Source: Sphingomonas psychrolutea (GTDB taxonomy: Bacteria > Pseudomonadota > Alphaproteobacteria > Sphingomonadales > Sphingomonadaceae). From it: a stretch of 64,000 nucleotides of DNA. A model generated the notes under the pieces. The model was given only the letters and a program-made list of their open reading frames with translations. It was not told the origin of the DNA and ran no database searches. Every line of letters starts with the position of its first letter. The first letter of the stretch is position 1. Shown here one piece after another: positions 32,373 to 41,160 of this stretch. The stretch covers positions 1 to 64,000 of the forward strand of contig NZ_BMDW01000004.1 of NCBI RefSeq assembly GCF_014636175.1, written 5' to 3'. Both the position numbers and the translations under genes were made by a program.

Positions 32373-33247
32373 CGGGCATCGCGCCTTCACCCCGCTGGCT
32401 GGCGCTGCTGCTGGCGGTGCTCCTCACCGGATGCGGGAAACCGCATCCGGTCGAGGCGCATCCGGCGCTGTGGCGCGTGGCAGACAAGGACACGACGATC
32501 TGGCTGTTCGGATCGATCCACGCCTTGCCGCCGGGGGTGCAGTGGCGGACGCCAGCGATCGCGCAAGCGATCGCTGCGGCGGATACGCTGATTCTGGAAG
32601 TCCCGCCTGCCGATGCCGAGGCAGCACGGGACGAATTCCTGGCGGTGGCGCAGCGCGACGGATTGCCGCCGATTCGGGCGCGAGTCGCCGTCGCCGATCG
32701 CGGCCTGCTCGAACGCGGTATGGCGAGCGCGGGACTGGCACCCGAGTCGCTCGACCGTCTGAAAACCTGGGCCGCAGCGCTGACGCTCGGTGCGGCGGCG
32801 GGGCGGCAGGAAGCAGCGAGCGCCGCCGACGGCGTCGAGCCGGTGCTGACCGCAGGCTTTGCCGGGCGCGCGATCGGCGCACTGGAAACACGCGGCGGTC
32901 AATTCGCGGCGTTTGATCGCTTGCCCGAGGCGTCGCAACGTTTGCTGCTGCTGCAGGCGGCGCAGGAGGCGCTCGATCCGGCGCGCGGCTATGCGCTTTT
33001 CCTCGAGGCGTGGGCGGCGGGCGATGCCGCTGCGCTGGCGGCGACGCTCGATCCGGTGCGGCGCGATCCGGCGATCCGGCAGACGCTGATCATCGACCGC
33101 AACCGCCGCTGGACGAACGCGATTGTGCGGCGGATGGCGCGACCGGGGCGGGTGTTGATCGCAGTCGGGGCGGGGCATCTGGTTGGGACCGACTCGGTCG
33201 TGGCGATGTTGCGCGCGCGGGGAATGATGGTGGAGCGCGTGAAGTAA
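32369..33247 (+). CDS. TraB/GumN family lipoprotein (second paralogue)
   Basis: A 292-residue protein with a lipobox (LLLAVLLTGC, Cys near residue 20) and a TraB/GumN domain with both signatures (WLFGSIHALPPGVQW and LIAVGAGHLVGTDSV). It is clearly homologous to the preceding gene but strongly diverged in the middle. The likely start is a TTG at 32369, overlapping the upstream stop as TTGA; no better in-frame start precedes the signal sequence. Tandem duplication is inferred. Confidence 0.8.
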   Translation: MTGIAPSPRWLALLLAVLLTGCGKPHPVEAHPALWRVADKDTTIWLFGSIHALPPGVQWRTPAIAQAIAAADTLILEVPPADAEAARDEFLAVAQRDGLPPIRARVAVADRGLLERGMASAGLAPESLDRLKTWAAALTLGAAAGRQEAASAADGVEPVLTAGFAGRAIGALETRGGQFAAFDRLPEASQRLLLLQAAQEALDPARGYALFLEAWAAGDAAALAATLDPVRRDPAIRQTLIIDRNRRWTNAIVRRMARPGRVLIAVGAGHLVGTDSVVAMLRARGMMVERVK

Positions 33248-33367
33248 ATCCTTCTCCCTTTGGGAGAAGGTGGCGCGCAGCGCCGGATGAGGGCAGGATC
33301 TCAGCGCGTACTGCCCTCACCCTTCCGTCGCTTCGCTCCTCCCTCCCTCTCCCAAAGGGAGAGGGAC
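33248..33367. repeat. REP-doublet palindrome between TraB paralogue and rplY
   Basis: Left hairpin CCTTCTCCC-TTTG-GGAGAAGG and right hairpin CCCTCTCCC-AAAG-GGAGAGGG. An inner stem is formed by GATGAGGGCAG and CTGCCCTCACCC. The sequence GGGAGGGAGGAGCGAAGCGACGGAAGGGTGAGGG, seen in pieces on the minus strand, is shared with the copy in glyS at 27340-27472. The 231-bp gap (33248-33478) holds this element and, downstream of it, the presumed rplY promoter; no gene is seen. Confidence 0.85.
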
Positions 33368-33478
33368 TTTAGCGCAGTTGCGTCCGCGTCCCCCCTCCCC
33401 TATAGGCCGCCGCTTCGATCAGGGTCATCCCTGGAGGCCTGGTCGAGCATCTGAACCCTAACGTAATCGGAGTTTGCA

Positions 33479-34132
33479 ATGAGCGACCAATTGACGCTCG
33501 CAGCCGAGACGCGCGAACAGGTTGGCAAGGGAGCCTCCCGTTTGCTTCGTCGTGAAGGCCGCGTCCCCGCCGTAATCTACGGCAACAAGCAGGAACCCCT
33601 GTCGATCCACGTCGAGGAAAAGGCGCTGATGCGTCTCCTGATGACGGGTCACTTCATGAATTCGGTCATCATGATCGAGGCCGGTGGCCAGCAGGTTCGC
33701 ACCCTGCCCAAGGACGTCGCCTTCGACGCCGTCACCGAACGCCCGACGCATGTCGACTTCCTGCGCATCGGCGCGCACACGACGGTGCACGTCAACGTGC
33801 CCGTGGTGTTCACCGACGAAGACGCTTCGCCCGGCATCGCCAAGCTTGGCGGCGTGCTCAACATCACGCGCCATGAGCTCGAACTGGTGTGCGACGCCGC
33901 CGACATCCCGACCGAGATCACGATCTCGCTCAAGGGCCTCGACGTCGGTGCCTCGATCCACATTTCGGACGTGAAGCTGCCCAAGGGCGTCGAGCCCGCG
34001 ATCACCGATCGCGATTTCGCGATTGCGACGATCGTGCCGCCGACGGTGCCGACGGTTGCCGAGGACGAAGCCGATGCGGCGATTGCTGAAGAGGCTGCCG
34101 CCGAAGCAGCAGAGGGCGACACCGCAGAGTAA
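33479..34132 (+). CDS. rplY: 50S ribosomal protein L25/general stress protein Ctc
   Basis: A 217-residue 5S-rRNA-binding ribosomal protein of the long Ctc type. The N-terminal L25 domain is seen in [20 protein letters not shown], then the C-terminal beta domain in [22 protein letters not shown] (read in parts) and [20 protein letters not shown]. The last 25 residues are Ala/Glu/Asp-rich, usual for this group. CGGAG lies 9 bases before the ATG. It is separated from pth by a palindromic repeat, the common rplY-pth order. Confidence 0.95.
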   Translation: MSDQLTLAAETREQVGKGASRLLRREGRVPAVIYGNKQEPLSIHVEEKALMRLLMTGHFMNSVIMIEAGGQQVRTLPKDVAFDAVTERPTHVDFLRIGAHTTVHVNVPVVFTDEDASPGIAKLGGVLNITRHELELVCDAADIPTEITISLKGLDVGASIHISDVKLPKGVEPAITDRDFAIATIVPPTVPTVAEDEADAAIAEEAAAEAAEGDTAE

Positions 34133-34141
34133 TGACAACTT

Positions 34142-34241
34142 AGCCCCTCCCCTTCAGGGGAGGGGTTGGGGTGGGGCCTCTCGTCAAGCGATACGCACGT
34201 GGAGAGGCCCCACCCCCGGCCCCTCCCCTGAAGGGGAGGGG
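34142..34241. repeat. REP-doublet palindrome between rplY and pth
   Basis: Same family as the insert in gcvPB: left hairpin CCCCTCCCC-TTCA-GGGGAGGGG, right hairpin CCCCTCCCC-TGAA-GGGGAGGGG, inner stem GGGTGGGGCCTCTC with GAGAGGCCCCACCC. The right arm ends 11 bases before the pth ATG, so its GGAGG is the nearest ribosome-binding-like sequence for that gene. Confidence 0.9.
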
Positions 34242-34252
34242 TGATTTTAGAA

Positions 34253-34828
34253 ATGCAACTCTGGGTCGGCCTCGGTAATCCGGGCGCAGGATATGCGCTC
34301 AACCGGCACAATGTCGGCTTCATGGCGGCCGATACGATCGCCGACTTCTACGACTTCGGCAGCGTCAAGAAAGCGTTCCAGGGCTGGACTCAGGAAGGCC
34401 GGATCGGCGGGCAGAAGATCCTGCTGCTCAAACCCGCGACCTTCATGAACGAAAGCGGGCGCAGCGTCGGGGAGGCGATGCGCTTCTACAAACTCGAGCC
34501 CGACGCGGTGACCGTGTTCTACGACGAGCTCGATCTCGACCCGTTCCGCGTCAAGGTGAAGACCGGCGGCGGCGCGGCGGGGCACAATGGCATCCGCTCG
34601 ATTGCGCAGCATATCGGCGAGGATTTCCGCCGCGTGCGGCTCGGCATCGGGCATCCGGGGCATAAGGATAAAGTCAGTTCCTATGTGCTCGGCAATTATG
34701 CCAAGGCGGAGATGGACCGGCTCGCCGATCTGCTCGGCGCGGTATCGGCGGAGGCGGCCTGGCTCGCGACCGGCGACGATCAACGCTTTATGAGCGACGT
34801 GGCACTGCGGCTTGGGGACGAAAAATGA
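34253..34828 (+). CDS. pth: Peptidyl-tRNA hydrolase
   Basis: A 191-residue esterase that recycles peptidyl-tRNA. Catalytic and binding residues are in MQLWVGLGNPGAGY (Asn9) and NRHNVGFMAAD (His19); KPATFMNESGRSV and the VFYDELDLDPFRVKVKTGGG block complete the family pattern. The ATG at 34253 fits; a GTG at 34241 would add four residues. It overlaps the next gene by 4 nt (ATGA). Translation may start from GGAGG contributed by the upstream palindrome. Confidence 0.96.
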   Translation: MQLWVGLGNPGAGYALNRHNVGFMAADTIADFYDFGSVKKAFQGWTQEGRIGGQKILLLKPATFMNESGRSVGEAMRFYKLEPDAVTVFYDELDLDPFRVKVKTGGGAAGHNGIRSIAQHIGEDFRRVRLGIGHPGHKDKVSSYVLGNYAKAEMDRLADLLGAVSAEAAWLATGDDQRFMSDVALRLGDEK

Positions 34829-35430
34829 ACGTGCGGACCTTGTTTGCGACCCCGTTCTACGAGGGCAAATTGAAGAATGCGGCGCTGGTCGCCGACCTCG
34901 ACCGGTCGTGCCACGCGCTGGCACAGGATGACCGCGCCGGGCGGGCATGGTCGAAGGAGCATGGCTATCGCGGCTATACGTCTTACGCCTCGCTCAATGA
35001 CTTGCCACACCGCGACCCGGCGTTCGGCGATCTGGTCAAAGTGCTCAACAAACATGTCGCCAAATTTGCCGAGGAATGCGCGTTCGAATTGAACGACCGC
35101 AAGCTCAAGCTCGACAGCCTGTGGGTCAACGTCCTCAAACCGGGCGGCACGCATTCGGGGCATGTTCATCCCCACAGCGTCGTGTCGGGCACGGTCTATA
35201 TCGCGGTGCCGCCGGGCGCCGGTGCGCTCAAGCTCGAGGATCCGCGCTTGCCGATGATGATGGCCGCACCGCCGCGCCGCGCCGATGCGCCGGAGGGGCT
35301 GAAGCCCTTCGTCTATATCGAACCGCAAGCGGGCAGCGTGCTGCTGTGGGAAAGCTGGCTGCGGCACGAAGTTGCCCCCGGCAATGCCAAGGCCGAACGC
35401 GTGAGCATCAGCTTCAACTATCGCTGGTAA
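34825..35430 (+). CDS. TIGR02466 family putative 2OG-Fe(II) oxygenase
   Basis: A 201-residue cytoplasmic protein resembling the TIGR02466 group of predicted 2-oxoglutarate/iron dioxygenases. The metal-ligand region reads NVLKPGGTHSGHVHPHSVVS and the distal histidine is in LWESWLRHEV, followed by SISFNYRW at the C-terminus as in the family. The substrate is unknown. The start overlaps the pth stop, so both are translated from one message. Confidence 0.82.
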   Translation: MNVRTLFATPFYEGKLKNAALVADLDRSCHALAQDDRAGRAWSKEHGYRGYTSYASLNDLPHRDPAFGDLVKVLNKHVAKFAEECAFELNDRKLKLDSLWVNVLKPGGTHSGHVHPHSVVSGTVYIAVPPGAGALKLEDPRLPMMMAAPPRRADAPEGLKPFVYIEPQAGSVLLWESWLRHEVAPGNAKAERVSISFNYRW

Positions 35431-35433
35431 CGC

Positions 35434-36060
35434 CTAGAATGCGTAATTCAGCGTCACGGCCCCGACGGGATTGAGCGGGTCGGCGCGCGGGGTTTGCGCG
35501 CCCGATATGCCGCCCGGCCGGTCGACATTGGGAACAACCGAGACCGCCCGCCCCAGCATCGCGCCCGCATCCACCCCTGCGCGCCACCCGCCGCCGATCG
35601 CGCGCTCGAAGCCGATCAGCGCGATCGGGGCGAACCGATCGAACCCGTCCCGCAGCGCAGCCGGTCGATTGTTGCCGCGCGGGTTGAAATTCAACGCGGC
35701 TTCGGCGCCGGGCGATGTGCCGTCGGCGCTATAGCCACTATAAAAGCGCGTACCGAGCGAGAGCCGCAGGTTCGATGTTGGCATGGGGCGGAAATCGACG
35801 ATCGTGCGCGCCGGACGAAGCGCGGTCCGCGCCTCCAGCCACCCGAGAATGTCGCGCTGCGCCGGGGGGCCGGGTGCGCGCACGATACGCTCGCCAATCC
35901 CGGGAAAGGCAGGAACCGGATCGGGCAAAAGCGACGCGCGAAACGCAAGGTAGATACGGGGGATCGCCTCGCGCGGCGCAGCGGGCGCGCAAGTCGGCAG
36001 CACGCCGCCGGCCAGCAGCGTTATGCAGCCAAGTGCCGCGAGATTTTTCTTAGCCCCCAT
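35434..36060 (-). CDS. Exported hypothetical protein
   Basis: A 208-residue protein with a signal-like N-terminus (LAALGCITLLAGGVLPTCA). The mature part has alternating aromatic/polar strands and ends in VTLNYAF, a terminal phenylalanine pattern seen in small outer-membrane beta-barrels. Segments such as SNLRLSLGTRFYSGYSAD and GGWRAGVDAGAMLG support a barrel or surface role, but no family is recognised. The ATG at 36060 is preceded by a G-rich ribosome-site-like stretch. It diverges from ychF across 159 bp. Confidence 0.65.
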   Translation of the reverse strand: MGAKKNLAALGCITLLAGGVLPTCAPAAPREAIPRIYLAFRASLLPDPVPAFPGIGERIVRAPGPPAQRDILGWLEARTALRPARTIVDFRPMPTSNLRLSLGTRFYSGYSADGTSPGAEAALNFNPRGNNRPAALRDGFDRFAPIALIGFERAIGGGWRAGVDAGAMLGRAVSVVPNVDRPGGISGAQTPRADPLNPVGAVTLNYAF

Positions 36061-36219
36061 CCAGCCCCCCGACTGATCGTTGCCCGTACGATCCCTACAC
36101 ACCGCACCGATTGGCGCAATCGTTCGTTCCCGCTTTGCCGTGCGGCACCGCGCACTGGCATTCCCGCGCCGGACGCCGTATCGGCGAGGCTTCACGAAAA
36201 TGACGGTTCAAGGAAGATC

Positions 36220-37320
36220 ATGGGATTTCGGTGTGGGATCGTGGGACTGCCCAATGTCGGCAAGTCCACTTTGTTCAATGCGTTGACGCAGACGGCAGCG
36301 GCGCAGGCGGCGAATTATCCGTTCTGCACGATCGAGCCGAACGTCGGCAATGTCGCGGTACCCGATGACCGGCTGCTGGCGCTCGCCGCCGTGGCGGGCT
36401 CGGCCAAGATCATCGAGACGCAATTGGGCTTCGTCGATATTGCAGGCCTGGTGCGCGGCGCGTCGAAAGGGGAAGGCCTGGGCAACCAGTTCCTCGGCAA
36501 TATCCGTGAAGTCGACGCGATCGTGCATGTGCTGCGTTGCTTCGAGGATGACGACGTGACGCATGTCGAAGGCAAGGTCGATCCGATCGCCGATGCCGAG
36601 ACAATCGAGACCGAGTTGATGCTGTCCGATCTCGAGAGCCTCGAAAAGCGCGTACCCAACCTTCAGAAGAAAGCCACGCAAGGCGACAAGGAAGCCAAGA
36701 TCGCCGCATCGGTGCTGGCGCAGGCGCTCGATTTGCTGCGCGAAGGCAAGCCCGCGCGGCTGACCGTGCCCAAGGACGAAGACGAGGCGCGCGCGTTCGC
36801 GCAGGCGCAATTGCTGACCGCCAAGCCGGTGCTTTACGTTTGCAACGTCGATGAAGCGCATGCCGCCGAGGGCAATGCCTTTTCCGCGCGCGTGTTCGAA
36901 AAGGCCAAGGCCGAAGGGGCCGAAGCGGTCGTCGTCTCCGCCGCGATCGAGGCCGAGATTGCGACGATGGCCCCGGAGGAACGCGGCGACTTTCTCACCG
37001 AGTTGGGTCTGTCCGAAACCGGCCTCACGCGCGTCATCGTCGCCGGGTACAAGCTGCTACAATTGCTCACCTTCTTCACCGTCGGCCCGAAGGAGGCGCG
37101 CGCCTGGACGGTGCACGTTGGCGCCAAGGCCCCGCAGGCGGCGGGCGAGATCCATACCGATTTCGAACGCGGCTTCATCCGCGCCGAGACGATTGCTTTT
37201 GACGATTACGTCACGCTGAAAGGCGAGGCGGGCGCACGCGACGCGGGCAAGTTGCGGCAGGAAGGCAAGGAATATGTCGTCCATGACGGCGACGTGATGC
37301 TGTTCCGCTTCAATGTCTGA
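36220..37320 (+). CDS. ychF: Redox-regulated ATPase YchF
   Basis: A 366-residue Obg-like P-loop protein that binds ATP and ribosomes. G1 is [14 protein letters not shown] at residues 9-22, the switch region reads [20 protein letters not shown], and G4 is the unusual NVDE (VCNVDEAHA) near residue 209. The C-terminal TGS domain is seen in [20 protein letters not shown] and [15 protein letters not shown]. Length and start are standard. Confidence 0.97.
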   Translation: MGFRCGIVGLPNVGKSTLFNALTQTAAAQAANYPFCTIEPNVGNVAVPDDRLLALAAVAGSAKIIETQLGFVDIAGLVRGASKGEGLGNQFLGNIREVDAIVHVLRCFEDDDVTHVEGKVDPIADAETIETELMLSDLESLEKRVPNLQKKATQGDKEAKIAASVLAQALDLLREGKPARLTVPKDEDEARAFAQAQLLTAKPVLYVCNVDEAHAAEGNAFSARVFEKAKAEGAEAVVVSAAIEAEIATMAPEERGDFLTELGLSETGLTRVIVAGYKLLQLLTFFTVGPKEARAWTVHVGAKAPQAAGEIHTDFERGFIRAETIAFDDYVTLKGEAGARDAGKLRQEGKEYVVHDGDVMLFRFNV

Positions 37321-37422
37321 GCTTGCGACTGGGCGGGGCTGGCATAAGGCGGCGCGGGTTCGTCACCGGATGCCCCCGGCTCTGTCATGAGCGTGACGCA
37401 CATGCGCCGCAAGAGGAGGCCC

Positions 37423-38697
37423 ATGCGCTGGACCTCCCGTATTGTCGCCGCTGCCTTGTGTGCCGCACTGCAAGCATGCGTCACGCCACCACTGGCGGGG
37501 CCGCCCGCCCCGTCCGCCGTGGTGGCGGAGGTGCGTGCTCCGGTGACCATCCTCGTCTCGATCGACGGGTTTCGGCCGGATTATCGCGCGCGCGGCGTGA
37601 CTCCCAATCTCGATGCGCTGGCGGCACGCGGGATCAGCGCGGCGATGCGGCCGAGCTTTCCGTCGAAAACCTTCCCCAATCACTGGACGCTCGTCACCGG
37701 ATTACGGCCCGATCGCAACGGGATCGTCTCCAACGCGATGGAAGACTCCCGCCTGCCCGGGGTGAAGTTCACGATGGCGGACTCGCAAGACCCGTTCTGG
37801 TGGAACGCGGCCGAACCGATTTGGGTGACGGCGGAGCGCGCCGGAGTGCGCAGTGCGACGCTGTTCTGGCCGGGATCGAACGTCGCATGGGGCGGCACCA
37901 AGCCCAAGGACAAGAAGCCGGTCGGCGGCGTGCGTGCCGAGGATTGGTGGCCGTACGACATCGCGGTTCCGGCGCAGCAACGCGTGGCGAGTGTGATCGA
38001 CTGGTTGCGGCGCCCTGCAGCGACCCGGCCGAAATTCCTGACGCTCTATTTCGACACGGTTGACACCGCCGGGCATACCTATGGCCCTGACGCAGCCGAA
38101 ACGACTGCCGCCGTCGCCGATGTCGACGCCTCGATCGGCACGCTGGTGGCGGGCCTGCGCGCGCTCGGGCAGCCAGCGAACCTCGTCATTGTTGCCGATC
38201 ACGGCATGGCGGCAACCAGTGCCCAACGCACAATCGCGATCGATAAGATCGCCGATCCGGCCGATTATCGGATCTTCGACTCCGGACCGTTCGCCAGTTT
38301 CTATCCGGTTGCAGGCCATGAAGCGGCGCTGGAAAAAGCGTTGCTCGGCAAGCACTCACATTTCGACTGCTGGCGCAAGGCGGACATCCCGGCGCGGCTC
38401 CACTATGGCACCAACCCGCGCATCCCGCCCTATTTCTGCCTGCCCGAAACCGGGTGGTTGCTGGCGAAGACCACCCCCACCGATGCCGGTGGTCTGGGCA
38501 ATCATGGCTATGACAGTGCCGCGCCCGAAATGGCCGCTGTGTTCATCGCCAGCGGACCGGCGATCAGGCCACTGGGCACGCTGCCGCCGTTCGACAATGT
38601 CGATGTCGCGCCGCTGCTTCGCGATCTGCTGCGGCTGCCCGCAGGCACGGGACTCGACGGCGACGATGCCCCGTTCCGCGCGGCGCTCGACAAGTAA
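37423..38697 (+). CDS. Nucleotide pyrophosphatase/phosphodiesterase-like lipoprotein
   Basis: A 424-residue periplasmic or surface lipoprotein of the alkaline-phosphatase superfamily (NPP/ENPP type). The lipobox is AALQAC (Cys19). Metal site and nucleophile: VSIDGFRPDY (first Asp) and PSKTFPNHWTLVTGL (catalytic Thr). Further metal ligands: YFDTVDTAGHTYGP, IVADHGMA, and a late histidine in GLGNHGYDS. It would hydrolyse phosphodiester or pyrophosphate bonds. The ATG at 37423 follows AGGAGG with a short 3-base gap; ATGs at 37387 and 37402 would lengthen the basic N-region. Confidence 0.85.
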   Translation: MRWTSRIVAAALCAALQACVTPPLAGPPAPSAVVAEVRAPVTILVSIDGFRPDYRARGVTPNLDALAARGISAAMRPSFPSKTFPNHWTLVTGLRPDRNGIVSNAMEDSRLPGVKFTMADSQDPFWWNAAEPIWVTAERAGVRSATLFWPGSNVAWGGTKPKDKKPVGGVRAEDWWPYDIAVPAQQRVASVIDWLRRPAATRPKFLTLYFDTVDTAGHTYGPDAAETTAAVADVDASIGTLVAGLRALGQPANLVIVADHGMAATSAQRTIAIDKIADPADYRIFDSGPFASFYPVAGHEAALEKALLGKHSHFDCWRKADIPARLHYGTNPRIPPYFCLPETGWLLAKTTPTDAGGLGNHGYDSAAPEMAAVFIASGPAIRPLGTLPPFDNVDVAPLLRDLLRLPAGTGLDGDDAPFRAALDK

Positions 38698-38735
38698 CGC
38701 TTGCGTTAGGGCGCGTCCGGCTCGACACGTGGCGC

Positions 38736-39185
38736 ATGCAGTATTTTGAAGATATCGAGGTCGGCGCGACGGCGTCATTCGGACGCTATGAGGTGACGCG
38801 CGAAGAGGTCGTAGCGTTCGCCGAACGTTATGACCCGCAACCCTTCCATTTGTCGGACGAGGCCGCGGCGCAGACGCATTTCGGGCGGCTGTCGGCAAGC
38901 GGCTGGCACACGTGCGGGATGACGATGGCGATGGTCGTCGCAAATCTGAAGGCGCACCGCCAGGCGGGGTTGGGCTCCCCCGGGCTGGACGAACTCCGCT
39001 GGCTCAAACCGGTCTATCCCGGCGACACGCTGCGCTGCGAAACCGAGATTCTCGACAAACGCGCGTCGCAGAGCCGCCCCGAAATGGGGAGTTACCGCAG
39101 CCGGATGAAAGTCCTCAACCAGGACGATGTCGTGGTGATGACCTTCGTCTCGATCGGCCTGATCGCGACGCGCCCAATCGCCTAG
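38736..39185 (+). CDS. MaoC-like dehydratase
   Basis: A 149-residue hot-dog-fold enzyme of the (R)-specific enoyl-CoA hydratase/MaoC family. The active-site segment is YDPQPFHLSDEAAAQTHFGR (Asp and His of the hydratase motif), followed by ASGWHTCGMTMAMV and LKPVYPGDTL. A role in acyl-CoA hydration is expected; the chain-length specificity is unknown. Its TAG and the stop of the convergent lipoprotein gene share a CTAG at 39182-39185. Confidence 0.9.
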   Translation: MQYFEDIEVGATASFGRYEVTREEVVAFAERYDPQPFHLSDEAAAQTHFGRLSASGWHTCGMTMAMVVANLKAHRQAGLGSPGLDELRWLKPVYPGDTLRCETEILDKRASQSRPEMGSYRSRMKVLNQDDVVVMTFVSIGLIATRPIA

Positions 39186-39541
39186 CGGCGGCGGCCCCAA
39201 CCCGGTCGGCCCTGCACCCCATAGTCGCGCCACATCGGGCGCATTTCGCGGTGTGCGCCGCGCCATGACTGCGTCCGCCCCTGCCAATAGCCGCGCTGCT
39301 GCGGGTTCCAGCGCCGGCGGACGTTCTGGCGGTCGTAAACGTACGATCCCGTGCCCGGATAATAGGAATCGTTGTTCCAGCCCCAATAGGGATCTGCGCG
39401 ATAACCGCCATAATAGGGATCCCAGGCGCTGGCGCCATATCCCGCCGACAGGCCGCCATAGCCATAACCATCCGCGCACGCCGACAACCCGCCGATCGAG
39501 ACCAGAGCGGCAGCGGCAAAGACGAGTTTCAGGCGAGACAT
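39182..39541 (-). CDS. Tyr/Gly/Trp-rich lipoprotein, unknown function
   Basis: A 119-residue lipoprotein with lipobox GLSAC (Cys near residue 22). The mature chain is a low-complexity mix of Tyr, Gly, Trp, Asp and Arg (YGYGGLSAGYGASAWDPYYG) turning strongly Arg-rich at the end (GRPGWGRRR). I recognise no domain. The start ATG at 39541 fits the signal; the frame continues upstream without a signal sequence. It overlaps the maoC stop. Confidence 0.75.
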   Translation of the reverse strand: MSRLKLVFAAAALVSIGGLSACADGYGYGGLSAGYGASAWDPYYGGYRADPYWGWNNDSYYPGTGSYVYDRQNVRRRWNPQQRGYWQGRTQSWRGAHREMRPMWRDYGVQGRPGWGRRR

Positions 39542-39636
39542 GGCGCGATCCTTAGGCTGGAATCGCGCCACTGATCTTTACAGCACCGCGATCCCTGATG
39601 AACCCGGCTCGGACGCGGTTTGTTCCGTTGCCGCGA

Positions 39637-40185
39637 TCAATGCCCAGCGAACGCCACCAGCGAATCGACCGCCAGACCATCGGCACGCAGCGCATCCGCC
39701 CCGCCGAGATCGGGCAGATCGACCAGGAACTGCGCTTGGGTTACCATCGCCCCAGCCTTGCGCAACAGCCGTACGGCAGCGCGGGCGGTGCCGCCGGTCG
39801 CGATCAGATCGTCGACCAGCAACACACGCTGACCCGGCACCAGCGCATCGGCATGCATCGCGATGCGGTCAGTGCCATATTCGAGCGCGTAATCTTCGGC
39901 GATCGTCGTACCGGGAAGCTTGCCGTCCTTGCGGATCAGCAGCACGCCTGCCCCGAGCGGCGCGGCCAGCGCGGCGGCGAAGATGAACCCGCGTGCCTCA
40001 ATCCCGGCGACGAGATCGACCGGCCCCTGCGTACCAGCGGCCATGCGCGCAATCGCGGCGGCAAAGCCTACCGAGTCGAGCAGCAACGTTGTGATGTCGC
40101 GAAACTGGACTCCGGGCTTGGGAAAGTCCGGAATCGTGCGGATCAGCGCCCGAAGATCAGCGTTGCGGTCGTCAGTGTCGGCCAC
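39637..40185 (-). CDS. apt: Adenine phosphoribosyltransferase
   Basis: A 182-residue purine-salvage enzyme that makes AMP from adenine and PRPP. The N-terminal IRTIPDFPKPGVQFRDITTL, the GIEARGFIFAAALA block and the PRPP loop VLLVDDLIATGGTARAA are all present. Length is normal. The start is GTG at 40185. It lies 141 bp downstream of the petABC operon on the same strand; a short palindrome sits in that gap. Confidence 0.96.
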   Translation of the reverse strand: MADTDDRNADLRALIRTIPDFPKPGVQFRDITTLLLDSVGFAAAIARMAAGTQGPVDLVAGIEARGFIFAAALAAPLGAGVLLIRKDGKLPGTTIAEDYALEYGTDRIAMHADALVPGQRVLLVDDLIATGGTARAAVRLLRKAGAMVTQAQFLVDLPDLGGADALRADGLAVDSLVAFAGH

Positions 40186-40228
40186 GATGCCCTCGCTCGT
40201 TACTTTCGGACCCGGTCCGCGCTCATCG

Positions 40229-40298
40229 TATCCTCCCCGCGAAAGCGGGGACCCATTTCGACCGGCTGGTGTTGGGTCCCCGCTTTCGCGGGGATGAC
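40229..40298. repeat. Short REP doublet with GAAA loops between petC and apt
   Basis: Two head-to-head hairpins: CCCCGC-GAAA-GCGGGG at the left and CCCCGC-TTTC-GCGGGG at the right, extended by ATCCT/GGATGAC and GGGACCC/GGGTCCC segments, around a unique centre of about 15-20 bp. A related element with CCCCAGC stems is at 51771-51854. As RNA, one arm on each strand would carry a GNRA-type GAAA loop. Confidence 0.88.
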
Positions 40299-40326
40299 AG
40301 ATGGCGTGAAGCGTGCGGCGCGGGTC

Positions 40327-41145
40327 TCAGTGCTTAATATCGCGCCAGATGTTCTTGTACGCGCCGTAGGTCAGCAGCGTGAAGAACGCGAGGAACGCCA
40401 GCACCGCCAAGCCATAACCATGCCGCGTCGGCAAGTTCGGCTCGGCCGCCCAAGCGAGGAAGGCGGATACGTCCGCCGACATTTGCTTCACGGTCGGCTT
40501 GGTGCCGTCGAGATACGTCACCTGACCATCCTGCGCGAGCGGGGGCGGCATGGCGAGGTTGAGCGTTGCAAAATACTGGTTGAAATAGAGCCCGTCGGGG
40601 GTCTTCGCATCCGGATATTTCTTGAGCATCGCGGCTGGCGGTTCGCCGTAACCGGTCAGCAGCGAATAGACATAGGCCGGGCCGTCATGCCGCGCCTTGG
40701 TGATCAGCGACAGATCTGGCGGATTGCCCTGGCCGGGATAATAGACGGTCGGGAAATAATCGGCGGGCGTGTTGGGCCGCTCGGTCGTATCGCCCGATTT
40801 CGGATCGAACTGCTTGGCCTTGGTCCCCCAGTCGGCGGCGAACTTCTTCACCTGTGCCGCCGAATAGCCGATCTGCGTCAAGTCGCGGAACGCGACATGC
40901 TTGAGCGAATGGCAGTTCGAACAGACTTCCTTATACACTTGAAGCCCGCGCTGCAGCTGACGGTTGTCGTACGTGCCGAGCAAGCCGTTGGAAGCCAAAG
41001 CGACTTCCTTCGGGTGAAGGTGGAACTCGGCAACGGCTGTTGCCGCCGGGGGCTCGGTGATGAGCCCCTCGACCGACCAGAACAGCGCCCAGGACAGGAC
41101 AGCGACGAAACCGGCGCCGATGAGGATTGCGATTGCGCGAACCAT
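40327..41145 (-). CDS. petC: Cytochrome c1 of the bc1 complex
   Basis: A 272-residue heme protein of respiratory complex III. The c-type heme site is Cys75-Ser-Asn-Cys78-His79 (KEVCSNCHSLKHVAFRDL), the axial-methionine segment is NLAMPPPLAQDGQV, and a C-terminal anchor helix (GLAVLAFLAFFTLLTYGAY) is present. The N-terminal hydrophobic segment acts as signal or anchor. Unlike many rhizobial and Rhodobacter-type genes with extra domains, it is the plain short form. It follows petB by 15 bp. Confidence 0.96.
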   Translation of the reverse strand: MVRAIAILIGAGFVAVLSWALFWSVEGLITEPPAATAVAEFHLHPKEVALASNGLLGTYDNRQLQRGLQVYKEVCSNCHSLKHVAFRDLTQIGYSAAQVKKFAADWGTKAKQFDPKSGDTTERPNTPADYFPTVYYPGQGNPPDLSLITKARHDGPAYVYSLLTGYGEPPAAMLKKYPDAKTPDGLYFNQYFATLNLAMPPPLAQDGQVTYLDGTKPTVKQMSADVSAFLAWAAEPNLPTRHGYGLAVLAFLAFFTLLTYGAYKNIWRDIKH

Positions 41146-41160
41146 TGGTCGTATTGCCCC

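Noticed and set aside
40229..40298. CRISPR-like repeat
   Set aside because: There is one inverted pair with no regular direct repeats or spacers, so it is a REP doublet rather than an array.
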